Positions 54,485 through 63,276 of a stretch of 64,000 nucleotides of DNA are shown piece by piece. The number at the start of each line of letters is the position of its first letter. Position 1 is the stretch's first letter. The position numbers and the translations under genes were made by a program. The notes below the pieces were generated by a model. The model made no database searches. It was not told the origin of the DNA and saw only the letters and a list, made by a program, of their open reading frames with translations. The stretch lies in assembly GCA_947385775.1 (NCBI GenBank), contig CANDMI010000009.1, positions 1 through 64,000 on the forward strand, written 5' to 3'. The DNA comes from an uncultured Eubacterium sp. GTDB lineage: Bacteria; Bacillota; Clostridia; Lachnospirales; Lachnospiraceae.

Positions 54485-55390
54485 ATGGACTTATTAGATA
54501 CGCTGATCATTGGAAGCGGGCCTGCGGGCCTTAGCGCGGCGATCTACGCAAAGCGGGCGAATCTGTCCGTGCTTGTGGCGGAAAAAGATTATATGGGGAC
54601 AGGGCAGATTTCGGAAAGCGGAGAGGTGGATAACTACTTAGGGCTGCCGGGCATCAACGGGTTTGACCTTGGAGAAGCGTTTTTAAACCATGCAAAAAAA
54701 CTGGACGTGGAATTTTACGAAGGCATGGCGGATGGCTTTGAAAGGGATGCGGACGGCTGGAGCGTGCATTTTTCGGATGGAAAAAAGATCGCGGCAAAGA
54801 CGGTCATTTACTGCGCGGGCGCGGTTCACAGACATTTGGACATTGAAGGCGAGCGGGAATTTACAGGAAAAGGGGTTTCTTACTGCGCGGTCTGCGACGG
54901 GGCGTTTTACAAAGGAAAAACGGCCGCGGTGGTGGGAGGAGGGGACACAGCGCTTGGCGATGCGCTGTACTTATCCGATTTGTGCGACAAGGTCTATCTG
55001 ATCCACCGCAGGGACCAGTTTCGCGGCTCCGCCAGGACAGTGGAGCGGCTGAAAAGCATGGAAAACGTTGAGATCATCACAAATGCTGTCCCGGAAAGGA
55101 TAAACGGCAGCCAGACCGTGACTGCGCTGGAGCTAAAGGACGGCAGGCCAGTTGCGGTAAACGGGGTGTTTGTGGCGGTTGGGATGAAGCCTTTGACGGA
55201 TGTGCTAAAAGGCGTAGTGGATCTTGACGATGGCGGCTATGTGATCGCGGATGAGACTTGCGCGACCTCCGCGCCAGGATTTTTTGTGGCGGGAGACGTG
55301 CGCGCAAAGGCGCTGCGTCAGGTTGTGACAGCCGTCAGCGACGGCGCGAACGCGGCGGTGGCAGCGGCGGAGTATATTTTGAGTCTGTAA
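54485..55390 (+). CDS. trxB: Thioredoxin reductase
   Basis: A 301-residue flavoprotein. FAD motif GSGPAGLSAAIYAKR, redox pair CAVC (CxxC), NADPH motif GGGDTALGDALYL and HRRDQFRGS. It reduces thioredoxin with NADPH in the cytoplasm. ATG 54485 with GGGAAGG upstream; the start overlaps the end region of the AAA gene by spacing of only 5 bases. Operon ends at a strong terminator. An NADPH-linked family member such as ferredoxin-dependent type cannot be ruled out. Confidence 0.9.
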   Translation: MDLLDTLIIGSGPAGLSAAIYAKRANLSVLVAEKDYMGTGQISESGEVDNYLGLPGINGFDLGEAFLNHAKKLDVEFYEGMADGFERDADGWSVHFSDGKKIAAKTVIYCAGAVHRHLDIEGEREFTGKGVSYCAVCDGAFYKGKTAAVVGGGDTALGDALYLSDLCDKVYLIHRRDQFRGSARTVERLKSMENVEIITNAVPERINGSQTVTALELKDGRPVAVNGVFVAVGMKPLTDVLKGVVDLDDGGYVIADETCATSAPGFFVAGDVRAKALRQVVTAVSDGANAAVAAAEYILSL

Positions 55391-55394
55391 GGCT

Positions 55395-55438
55395 GCCCGG
55401 AGGCTGGGAGAAAAATCTGCCAGCCTCCGGGCTTTTTT
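55395..55438 (+). terminator. Terminator of trxB operon
   Basis: GCCCGGAGGCTGG pairs with CCAGCCTCCGGGC, then TTTTTT. Confidence 0.92.
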
Positions 55439-55455
55439 GATCGCCCGTTGCCGGG

Positions 55456-56097
55456 CTATTCGGAAACTTCAATTACGCTAATATCAAATCCTGCGACATT
55501 TGCCGTCAGCTGCGACATGTCAGAGCTTGCCACGGTCAATGGGTAAGAAAATGTCTGTCCATCTGCTTCTACGGTGACCGTTACGGTTTTTCCTTTTAAG
55601 ACCGCCTTGTACGTTCCGCTAAAGTCCACCATCTTCATCGCCATAGGGTCTGCCTCGTCTATTTTGGAGCCGGAGATCGTGCCGTCTGTGCCGAATTTTA
55701 AAGTCATAACATCAATCCCAAGAGCCTGGATCGTGCCTTTATAGGACTTTCCCGCTAATTGGTCGGAAATGTCGGTTTCCGGCGCGTCGGTTTCCGTGAC
55801 TTTGATCTTGCATTTTAAGGTTTTGCCGCTTACGACGGCTTTGATCGTCGCGTCGCCTTCTGCTTTTGCGGTCACTACGCCTTTTTTGGATACGGCGGCT
55901 ACTTTTTTGTCTGTGCTGCTCCATTTAATCGAAGCTTTTGTGTTCTTTACTTTTAAGGTCAGTTTCTTGCCGACTTCTAAAGTCGCTTTTGTCTTGTTCA
56001 GCTTTGGAGCGGCTTTTGCCGCAGAAGCGGTGGAAAGTGAGGTCAGGGTCAATGCGGCCAAAAGGCATCCGCACAGGATCTTTTTGTAAAGCTTCAT
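55456..56097 (-). CDS. Secreted BIG2-domain protein
   Basis: A 213-residue protein with signal peptide (KILCGCLLAALTLTSLSTASA) and one Ig-like BIG2 domain (about 29-105; KATLEVGKKLTLKVKNTKAS ... VSKKGVVTAKAEG). A further beta-rich domain follows (about 115-210). AAGGAGGA precedes the ATG at 56097. It resembles the N-terminal part of the 1012-residue protein at 30680. It may be a surface protein but has no anchor. Confidence 0.85.
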   Translation of the reverse strand: MKLYKKILCGCLLAALTLTSLSTASAAKAAPKLNKTKATLEVGKKLTLKVKNTKASIKWSSTDKKVAAVSKKGVVTAKAEGDATIKAVVSGKTLKCKIKVTETDAPETDISDQLAGKSYKGTIQALGIDVMTLKFGTDGTISGSKIDEADPMAMKMVDFSGTYKAVLKGKTVTVTVEADGQTFSYPLTVASSDMSQLTANVAGFDISVIEVSE

Positions 56098-56162
56098 AGT
56101 TTGATTCCTCCTTGATGAAAATAAATGATTTTTGATACTATTTTGATCATATATGGTACGTT

Positions 56163-56174
56163 CCAAGTATACCA
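56163..56174 (-). promoter_or_regulatory. Extended -10 of the BIG2 gene
   Basis: On the minus strand TGG-TATACT lies about 70 bases before the BIG2 start; no clear -35. Confidence 0.4.
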
Positions 56175-56248
56175 CAGACAGCGAAAATGGGTCTATACAA
56201 TTTTGCGGGATTGTATAAAAAAGAAAACGTTTTTTTAATTTCGTAATA

Positions 56249-56305
56249 AGGAACTGTAAAGAAATAATCTGATAAAGTTACGCTGGATTTTTCTTAACAG
56301 TTCCT
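56249..56305. repeat. Inverted repeat in gene-free stretch 56176-56570
   Basis: AGGAACTGT (56249) and ACAGTTCCT (56297) are inverted copies, with AAGAAA/TTTCTT extension. The rest of this 395-base gap is AT-rich and shows no gene or clear promoter. Confidence 0.5.
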
Positions 56306-56570
56306 AATTGTAATGGGGTGGGAAAATATACGATATCCTGCGGTTAATGCGCGAAAACAGGCATAAAATGGAAAAAAATGTCGCATTACCTTGTTTTTAG
56401 CGGTTTATGTCACGCATTTTATAAAAGGATGTAATTTATATGCATACAAAGCTGGTCAAACCGGATGGAATCTGGTAAAATGAGGAAGCTGAATAAAATG
56501 CGGCGGCAAAACGACGCAAAAAAATAACGAAAAGACAGGCAGGAAACGCTGCCTGGGAAAGAGGTAGAAA

Positions 56571-58118
56571 ATGAGGAAACAGAAGTCGGCGGCAAAAATC
56601 GTATTCCTTGTTCTTGGAATGATCGCATTTTTTTTGCTGGCTGCACTCCTGGTCTGTTATTTTTTGACAGCGTCTTATTACGGGAAGCATTTTTTTCCGG
56701 GGACGGAATTAAATGGGATTTCTGTTGGTAAGATGACGGTGGAAGAGGCAGAAAAAAAAGTGGCGCAGGAGGTCGCAGATTATCTTTTTGTGATTGAAAC
56801 AAGGGATGGGGAAAAGTACCAGATTACAGGGCCGGATATCGATTACGCCTATGTGCCAGGCAAGGAGATCCATGACATTTTAGAGTCGCAGGCAAATTAC
56901 CAGTGGATTACAAAGCGAAGCGGGAAAAAAGAAATGAGCTTAAAGGTCGCGGCTGTATTTGACGAGCAAAAGTTGGCAGAGCAGGTGGGATCTTTAAAAT
57001 GCTTCCAGACAGATTATGTCACAAAGCCGAAAAACGCCTATATCAAAGAAACGGCCAGCGGATATGAGATCGTGCCTGCGGTGGAGGGAAACCAGCTGAA
57101 ATTATCCAAAGTCCAACAGCTGGCGAAGGAAGCGGTTTTGGCTGGGAAAGAGAAGCTTGTTTTGACGGATAAGGAATATAAGCGGCCCGATGTCACATCG
57201 GACGATGCGGATTTAAATAAGGCGATCGAAAATATTAATTCCTATTTAAATACGACGATCAAATATGACGTGGGCGACAATGGAGAGGTGTTGGATAAAA
57301 CCCGCATCAAGGACTGGATCGCGTTGCAGGACGACTACTCGGTGACGTTTGACGAGTCCCAGGTGACGGGCTATGTCCAGTATCTTGCGAGCAAATACAA
57401 TACGTACGGGTCTAAGCGCAAGTTTAAAACCTCCCTGGGGAGCACGGTGGAGATCGGCGGCGGCGATTACGGCTGGGTCATTGATAAGGAAAAGGAGAAA
57501 AGCCAAATCTTAGCAGAAATACGGTCTGGAAAGACCGTGGAGCGCGAGCCGGCATTTACCCAGACCGCGGCGGTCAAAAGCAACACGAACGACGTGGGGG
57601 ATACGTATATCGAGATCGACTACACAAACCAGCATATGTATTATTATGTAAAAGGGCAGTTAAAGCTGGAATCGGATGTCGTGACCGGGAATGTGAGCCA
57701 AAAGAACGGTTCGCCCGACGGCCTTTATAAGATCGTGTATAAGGAGCGGGACGCGACGTTGATCGGGGAAAATTATGAATCGGATGTTGCGTATTTTATG
57801 GTGTTTGCCTACAACGTCGGATTTCACGACGCAAGCTGGCGAAACGAGTTTGGAAAGGAGATTTATAAGACCTCCGGTTCCCATGGCTGCATCAATATGC
57901 CCCAGGAAGCGGCGAAAAAATTGTATGGGATGCTTGAGTTAAACACGCCGGTGGTAGCCTACTACAGGGAGCCGGTAGAGCTGACGGCGGAAAACGCAAG
58001 GATTTCCAACGCCTATTCTTATGTGGATGAAAGCGCGGCGGGGCAGGGAAATGGAAATGCAAGAGTCCAGACCGGAGAGGGCCAGCAGGGGGGTGAACCT
58101 GTGGAAGGCCAGCAGTAA
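56571..58118 (+). CDS. L,D-transpeptidase with peptidoglycan-binding domains
   Basis: A 515-residue protein with an N-terminal membrane anchor (about 10-30), two PG_binding_4-like domains (about 45-150 and 190-330), and a YkuD catalytic domain (about 345-465) with the SHGCINMP motif, nucleophile Cys near 439. It makes 3-3 crosslinks in peptidoglycan or attaches proteins. The C-terminus is a Gly/Gln-rich tail. ATG at 56571 with GAGG upstream. It ends before a terminator, and the spacer holds the second repeat element. Confidence 0.9.
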   Translation: MRKQKSAAKIVFLVLGMIAFFLLAALLVCYFLTASYYGKHFFPGTELNGISVGKMTVEEAEKKVAQEVADYLFVIETRDGEKYQITGPDIDYAYVPGKEIHDILESQANYQWITKRSGKKEMSLKVAAVFDEQKLAEQVGSLKCFQTDYVTKPKNAYIKETASGYEIVPAVEGNQLKLSKVQQLAKEAVLAGKEKLVLTDKEYKRPDVTSDDADLNKAIENINSYLNTTIKYDVGDNGEVLDKTRIKDWIALQDDYSVTFDESQVTGYVQYLASKYNTYGSKRKFKTSLGSTVEIGGGDYGWVIDKEKEKSQILAEIRSGKTVEREPAFTQTAAVKSNTNDVGDTYIEIDYTNQHMYYYVKGQLKLESDVVTGNVSQKNGSPDGLYKIVYKERDATLIGENYESDVAYFMVFAYNVGFHDASWRNEFGKEIYKTSGSHGCINMPQEAAKKLYGMLELNTPVVAYYREPVELTAENARISNAYSYVDESAAGQGNGNARVQTGEGQQGGEPVEGQQ

Positions 58119-58130
58119 AATAAACAATAA

Positions 58131-58173
58131 AAACGGTAAGCCAAAACGCAATCATGCCGGCTTACCGTTTTTT
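58131..58173 (+). terminator. Terminator of the L,D-transpeptidase gene
   Basis: AAACGGTAAGCC pairs with GGCTTACCGTTT and is followed by T6. Confidence 0.85.
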
Positions 58174-58237
58174 ATGCGCACGGGCGCAAGACGCGCGAGC
58201 AGGGGAAGAGGAATCTTCCCTGCTCGATTGTCCGATT
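58174..58237. repeat. Convergent-spacer repeat element, copy 2
   Basis: ATGCGCACGGGCGC, as in copy 1 at 9036 but for one base, is followed by a hairpin (GAGCAGGG.GAAG / CTTCCCTGCTC, 58197-58225). It lies between the convergent transpeptidase and fhs genes, directly after the terminator T-run. Confidence 0.5.
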
Positions 58238-59908
58238 TTAAAACAGCCCTGTGATCTTTCCAGAGTCGTCCACGTCAATGCCGTATGCGGCAGGCTGTTT
58301 GGAAAGGCCGGGCATTGTCATGATCGCGCCTGTAATGGCTACAATAAAGCCCGCGCCCGCGCTTACGTACACATCCCTGACGTTTATCGTAAACCCGCTC
58401 GGACGGCCCAGCTTTGTCTGGTCGTCTGACAGGGAATACTGCGTTTTTGCAATGCAGACAGGCAGGCTGCCAAATCCAAGATCGGAAAGCTTTTCTAACA
58501 TGCGCTCTGCGGCAGGGGAATAAGTAACGCCGTCCGCTCCATAGATTTCCGCTGCGATCGTCTGGATCTTATTTTTCAGCGGGATATCGTCTGGATACAG
58601 CGGGCGGAAATCGGAGGTTTTCTGCTCCAGGGTATCCAAAACCTTCTTCGCCAGTTCCACGCCGCCTTCTCCGCCCAGCTCCCAAACCTTTGACAGAGAA
58701 AATCCGCAGCCGCGGGATTCGCAAAAATCGCGAACATATTCGTATTCCGCCGGGGCGTCGGTTAAGAACGCGTTTAGGGCGACGACGGTCGGCACGCCGA
58801 ATTTTTGCAGGTTTTCGATATGCTTTTCCAGGTTGCAGATGCCGCGCTTTAATGCGTCCAGGTTTTCTTTTGCAAGGTCGCTTTTTGAAACGCCGCCGTT
58901 GTATTTTAAGGCGCGTATCGTCGCCACAAGAACCGCCGCGTCTGGCTTTAAGCCGGAGATGCGGCATTTGATGTCAAAAAACTTTTCCGCGCCAAGATCC
59001 GCGCCAAATCCGGCTTCCGTGATCACGTAGTCCGCGGATTTTAACGCGGTCTTTGTGGCGCGCACGGAATTGCACCCATGGGCGATGTTGGCAAACGGCC
59101 CGCCATGGACGATGGCCCCGGTATGCTCCAACGTCTGGATCAGGTTTGGTTTTAAAGCGTCCTTTAATAAAGCGGCCATCGCGCCGACCGCCTTAAGCTG
59201 CCTAGCGGTCACTGGATTGCCGTCATAGTCGTAGGCCACGATGATCCTGCCAAGCCGTTCCTTTAAATCCGCCATGTCGTTTGCAAGGCATAAAATCGCC
59301 ATGATTTCTGTCGCGACGGTAATGACAAAATGGTCCTCGCGCACAAAGCCGTCTGATTTTTGCCCAAGCCCGATTACGATGTTTCGCAAGGCGCGGTCGT
59401 TCATATCCATGCAGCGTTTCCATAAAACCTGCCTTGTATCGATGCGCAATGCGTTTCCCTGCTGGATATGGTTGTCAAGCAAAGCGGCTAACAGGTTATT
59501 TGCGGATGTGATCGCATGGAAATCGCCTGTAAAATGCAGGTTTAATTCCTCCATTGGAACCACCTGGGAATAGCCTCCGCCGGCGGCGCCTCCTTTTATG
59601 CCAAAGCAAGGCCCTAAGGACGGCTCGCGAAGCGCCAGCAGACAGTTTTTTCCAAGCTTATGAAACGCCTGGGCAAGCCCGATGCTTGTCGTTGTCTTTC
59701 CTTCCCCGGCAGGCGTTGGGTTGATGGCGGTGACGAGCACCAGCTTGCCGTTTGGCTTATCCTTCGTCTTTTGCATGTATTCCTCGGTGATCTTCGCCTT
59801 ATATTTTCCGTAAAGCTCCAGGTCGTCCTCGTTTATGTTGTAACGCTTTGCAACCTCTTGGATTGGCAGCATCTTTGCTTCCTGCGCGATTTCAATGTCT
59901 GTTTTCAT
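58238..59908 (-). CDS. fhs: Formate-tetrahydrofolate ligase
   Basis: A 556-residue enzyme that makes 10-formyltetrahydrofolate from formate, ATP and tetrahydrofolate. It has the ATP loop [14 protein letters not shown] and the regions [11 protein letters not shown] and [12 protein letters not shown] 59908 with GGAGGGG. In anaerobes it serves one-carbon and acetogenesis-type metabolism. The promoter is an extended -10 (TGT-TATAAT on the minus strand) in the gap before the coiled-coil gene. Confidence 0.95.
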   Translation of the reverse strand: MKTDIEIAQEAKMLPIQEVAKRYNINEDDLELYGKYKAKITEEYMQKTKDKPNGKLVLVTAINPTPAGEGKTTTSIGLAQAFHKLGKNCLLALREPSLGPCFGIKGGAAGGGYSQVVPMEELNLHFTGDFHAITSANNLLAALLDNHIQQGNALRIDTRQVLWKRCMDMNDRALRNIVIGLGQKSDGFVREDHFVITVATEIMAILCLANDMADLKERLGRIIVAYDYDGNPVTARQLKAVGAMAALLKDALKPNLIQTLEHTGAIVHGGPFANIAHGCNSVRATKTALKSADYVITEAGFGADLGAEKFFDIKCRISGLKPDAAVLVATIRALKYNGGVSKSDLAKENLDALKRGICNLEKHIENLQKFGVPTVVALNAFLTDAPAEYEYVRDFCESRGCGFSLSKVWELGGEGGVELAKKVLDTLEQKTSDFRPLYPDDIPLKNKIQTIAAEIYGADGVTYSPAAERMLEKLSDLGFGSLPVCIAKTQYSLSDDQTKLGRPSGFTINVRDVYVSAGAGFIVAITGAIMTMPGLSKQPAAYGIDVDDSGKITGLF

Positions 59909-59958
59909 AATTTTTGCCCCTCCTTCATATAAAGTGTTTTCCGAATCGTAACAAATGG

Positions 59959-59987
59959 TTGTCAATTTGTGTGAACTGTTATATTAT
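59959..59987 (+). promoter_or_regulatory. Promoter of the coiled-coil gene
   Basis: TTGTCA, 17-bp spacer, TATTAT, in the divergent gap between fhs and 60112; it overlaps the fhs -10 region. Confidence 0.5.
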
Positions 59988-60111
59988 AACATAGGTGGAA
60001 TACGAAATCTATGGAATTCACGGTTGATTTTCACACTTCTATCCGATACAATAATCAGAGAGAACAGTTACTGTCCATGAGGAAAATTATTTAGATACAT
60101 AGGAGGGAAAC

Positions 60112-61497
60112 ATGCCGCTTTTTGTGAATATGACGGAAATAGACAGCCGGATCAATAAACGTTTGGATGAAAAGATCCGTGTGGAGCGAACGATCCTTCG
60201 GGAGGGGATTGAAAACAACAAGGCAGAGCTTGAGCGACTGCGTGACGATATTTTTTATGAGGTCAAAATGCTCAAGGAGGACGCGAAGGAAGTGGACCGC
60301 AGGATGGAGGAATCCTACGACGCTTTTTCGGAGACCGCCCGGCCGGTGTCGGAAAACATTCAGGAATTGGAGCGCAAGCTGGAGGAATATGAAAAAAAGG
60401 CGCAGGATCTTGAACAGAGGCTGGAGCAGGTCGAGAACATGGTTTTGGAAATGTCTGACCAAAAGCAGGAGCCGGAGGATATTTACCAGTATGTGAAAGA
60501 CAGCATGGAGGACAACAACGCGAAGCTGCTTGGCAGGATTCAGACGAATATGCAAAACGAAATCGGGAAAAATAATACATGGCTGCGGCAATGGCTGGAT
60601 GAGCAGCTGGAAGAGCAGCAAGAAAAGATGGAGCAGCAGCCTAAAGCGGCGAATGTGAACATCACGCTTTTGATGCATGAGATTCAAGGCGCGGTGGAGC
60701 GCAATATCAAAGAGCAGATAGGGGAGTTTATTTCGGAATCCGCGGAGGCGAAAAAGCTAAAGCGGCTGGAAGAGGAGTTAAACGAGCAAAAAAGGCGGCA
60801 AGAGGAGTTGATCCGGTCAAACGAGGATGAAAAGATCGCGCGCGAATCCACAAGAAGCGCCAGGGCTGGTCGCACAGTGGGCATGGCCGGGATCGTTGGC
60901 ATAAAAGAAAAGGTGGAAGAAGACAAGGATGAAAAAAGGGAAGAGGCGCAAAAAGAGCCGCAGATTACGCCTGTTTTTTGCGAGGACGCGGCTCAAAACA
61001 AATACGCGTTGGAGCAGTTTGTGCTGCAATGTACGAAATTAAAGGATTCTTACGAAGCGCAGCTTGGGAAAAAAGACGGTTCGACGCAGTATTTTGAAAT
61101 AGTGGAAAGCTGCCGAAGCCTTTTTGAAGCTTTGTTGCGCGGCATGCAGGAAAAGAAGCTGTCCCCGGCGCAGCTTGCCAGCCAGACCGTAAAGATCTTA
61201 AGGCAGACGCTGATCCAATCCCTGTCGCAAAAGACGGTAAAGAGCATGGTGGAAGTGTTTTTGTGGAACTGCTCGGTGCGAAAGATCGACTGGCAGGAAG
61301 GCCGCAGGCTGTCTGCCCAGGATGGGGATTATATGGATGGGCGGCATTTGACGTACCAAAAGACAAACGACATCCGGATAGACAAATGCATCGCAAAGAT
61401 CGAGCGGGACGCATACGCCATTGATTTTGAGCAGGAGGGCGAGATGTACGAGGTCATCATACCGGGCGTTTATAAGGTATGGAAGTATGGGAAGTAA
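60112..61497 (+). CDS. Coiled-coil protein of unknown function
   Basis: A 461-residue protein. Start ATG 60112 after AGGAGGG. Residues about 15-120 and 200-265 form heptad patterns (ELERLRDDIFYEVKMLKEDAKE; ELERKLEEYEKKAQDLEQRL). A Lys/Glu-rich linker follows (about 270-295), then a helical and beta C-terminal domain (about 300-461) that ends in MYEVIIPGVYKVWKYG. No signal or membrane segment. It may be a structural or scaffold protein. Neighbours are fhs and the MBOAT gene, which do not hint at its role. Confidence 0.7.
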   Translation: MPLFVNMTEIDSRINKRLDEKIRVERTILREGIENNKAELERLRDDIFYEVKMLKEDAKEVDRRMEESYDAFSETARPVSENIQELERKLEEYEKKAQDLEQRLEQVENMVLEMSDQKQEPEDIYQYVKDSMEDNNAKLLGRIQTNMQNEIGKNNTWLRQWLDEQLEEQQEKMEQQPKAANVNITLLMHEIQGAVERNIKEQIGEFISESAEAKKLKRLEEELNEQKRRQEELIRSNEDEKIARESTRSARAGRTVGMAGIVGIKEKVEEDKDEKREEAQKEPQITPVFCEDAAQNKYALEQFVLQCTKLKDSYEAQLGKKDGSTQYFEIVESCRSLFEALLRGMQEKKLSPAQLASQTVKILRQTLIQSLSQKTVKSMVEVFLWNCSVRKIDWQEGRRLSAQDGDYMDGRHLTYQKTNDIRIDKCIAKIERDAYAIDFEQEGEMYEVIIPGVYKVWKYGK

Positions 61498-61612
61498 ATC
61501 GCGGTCTGTTTTCATTTCTGTTTATTTTCTAAAATTTTGAAACAGGTATAATTTGTAAATTTTGTAAAACATGAAAAGGATTCTTAACATATATGACATA
61601 AACAAATAAAAT

Positions 61613-61641
61613 TTGACAACAGGCATTTGGCTGTCTATAAT
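61613..61641 (+). promoter_or_regulatory. Consensus promoter of the MBOAT gene
   Basis: TTGACA, exactly 17 bp, TATAAT: a perfect match. About 105 bases of leader follow, with hairpin GACCTGCC/GGCAGGTC (61680-61706). Confidence 0.85.
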
Positions 61642-61754
61642 GAGTGATGCACTCGCAAATGATGATCGCTCTTTTTAAATGACCTGCCGCGATCGGCTGG
61701 CAGGTCGTTTGGATTACGAAGGTTGCGGGAATATAAGAAAGCGTGGGGGCAGTT

Positions 61755-63146
61755 ATGTTATTTTCCAGTTTAGTGTTTATATTTCGGTTCATGCCTCTGT
61801 TTTTTTTATGCTATTTTCTGACGCCAAAATCCTACCGGAACGTGACGTTGTTTTTAGGAAGTATCATATTTTATGCAGTTGGTGAGCCGGTTTACGTATT
61901 TTTAATGTTGCTTGTAATCGTAGTCAATTTTATGATATGTGTCCATATGGCAAGAGGGATGGGCGAGAATCGGAAAAAAGGAGTCCTGGCGTTCGCCCTT
62001 GTTTTGGATTTTGGCTTATTGTTCCTGTTTAAATATTTTAATTTTTTTACCGAAAATCTGAACCTTTTATTTCATCAGGATGTAATTCCAAAGCTGCGTC
62101 TTACCATGCCCCTTGGAATAAGCTTTTACACATTCCAGATCGCGTCTTATGTGATCGACGTATACCGGGGAAAGATTAAGTATACAGGCACGCTTTTGGA
62201 ATTTGCGTCTTATGTGAGCATGTTCCCTCAGCTGATCGCGGGGCCGATCGTCCAGTACCCTGAGGTGTCCAAGGAATTAAGAAAACGCAAGGTGACGCTT
62301 TTGGATATCGAAAAGGGCTTGGAGATTTTCTGCCTGGGGCTTGGGAGCAAGGTGTTGCTTGCAAACCAGATCTATACGTTGTGGAACCAGGTGCAGGGGA
62401 TCGGGTTTTCAAACCTAAGCACGCAGATGGCATGGCTTGGCGCATTTGCTTATTCTTTCCATATTTATTTTGATTTTTGGGGCTATTCCTTAATGGCGAT
62501 CGGTCTTGGGCGCATGATGGGCTTTCGCATTCCGAAAAACTTTGACAGCCCGTACATGGTAAAGTCCGCCACGCAGTTTTGGCGCAAATGGCATATGACC
62601 CTCGGCAGGTTTTTTCGGGAATACGTTTATATTCCTCTTGGCGGCAACCAAAAAGGCAGGGCGCGCATGGTGTTCAACACGTTTCTTGTATGGGCGCTTA
62701 CGGGGCTATGGCATGGGGCGGATTGGAATTTTGTCGTATGGGGGTTAACCTTTTTTGTATTGCTGATGCTGGAAAAGTTTCTATATGGGAAATATCTGGA
62801 AAAGAGCAAGGTGGTCGGGCATCTTTATATCTGGATTTTAATTCCGGTTACATGGGTCATTTTTGCGGTAACGGATTTCCCGCAGCTGCTCATTTATTTA
62901 AAGCGGCTCGTCGGCGTGCATACCGGGGAGGTGCTTGTGAAAAACGAGCAGTTTATGCGCTATTTGCGGCAGTACGCGGTTTTGCTGCTCGCCTGCGCAG
63001 GCTTTTCCACAAGGCTGCCTTACAAAATATACCGCCGTATCCGCGGCGGGCTGGTTCTTGTACTGTTCGCGGTATTTGTGTTTTGGTTTAGCGTATATGA
63101 GTTAGCGAACGGCGCCAATAACCCGTTTTTGTATTTTCGATTTTAA
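61755..63146 (+). CDS. MBOAT-family O-acyltransferase (AlgI/DltB-like)
   Basis: A 463-residue polytopic membrane protein with about ten membrane segments. Motifs: MPLGISFYTFQ, FSFHIYFDFWGYS, and WHGADWNFVVWG with the catalytic histidine. MBOAT proteins of the AlgI/PatA type acetylate extracellular glycans using acyl groups delivered across the membrane. The next gene encodes an SGNH protein that is usually the partner transferring the acyl group. ATG 61755 with GGGGGC. Acyl group and glycan are unknown. Confidence 0.9.
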   Translation: MLFSSLVFIFRFMPLFFLCYFLTPKSYRNVTLFLGSIIFYAVGEPVYVFLMLLVIVVNFMICVHMARGMGENRKKGVLAFALVLDFGLLFLFKYFNFFTENLNLLFHQDVIPKLRLTMPLGISFYTFQIASYVIDVYRGKIKYTGTLLEFASYVSMFPQLIAGPIVQYPEVSKELRKRKVTLLDIEKGLEIFCLGLGSKVLLANQIYTLWNQVQGIGFSNLSTQMAWLGAFAYSFHIYFDFWGYSLMAIGLGRMMGFRIPKNFDSPYMVKSATQFWRKWHMTLGRFFREYVYIPLGGNQKGRARMVFNTFLVWALTGLWHGADWNFVVWGLTFFVLLMLEKFLYGKYLEKSKVVGHLYIWILIPVTWVIFAVTDFPQLLIYLKRLVGVHTGEVLVKNEQFMRYLRQYAVLLLACAGFSTRLPYKIYRRIRGGLVLVLFAVFVFWFSVYELANGANNPFLYFRF

Positions 63147-63172
63147 GATAACGGGGAGGGCGCGTAAAACAT

Positions 63173-63241
63173 TTGTTATTCGTTTGGAAAAATTGAATGC
63201 ATAAAGCATTGTTATTCGAATGAAAAAATTGAATGCATAAA
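63173..63241 (+). repeat. Two-copy direct repeat (33 bp, period 36)
   Basis: TTGTTATTCG ... AAAATTGAATGCATAAA at 63173-63205 and again at 63209-63241 with few changes. Noncoding; located between the MBOAT and SGNH genes. Confidence 0.8.
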
Positions 63242-63276
63242 ACTGTTTGTATAGAAAAAAGGAAAGTGGGACTATA

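Noticed and set aside
61679..61885. Possible upstream ORF in the MBOAT leader
   Set aside because: No ribosome binding site and it runs into the MBOAT gene in another frame; the region is better read as a hairpin.
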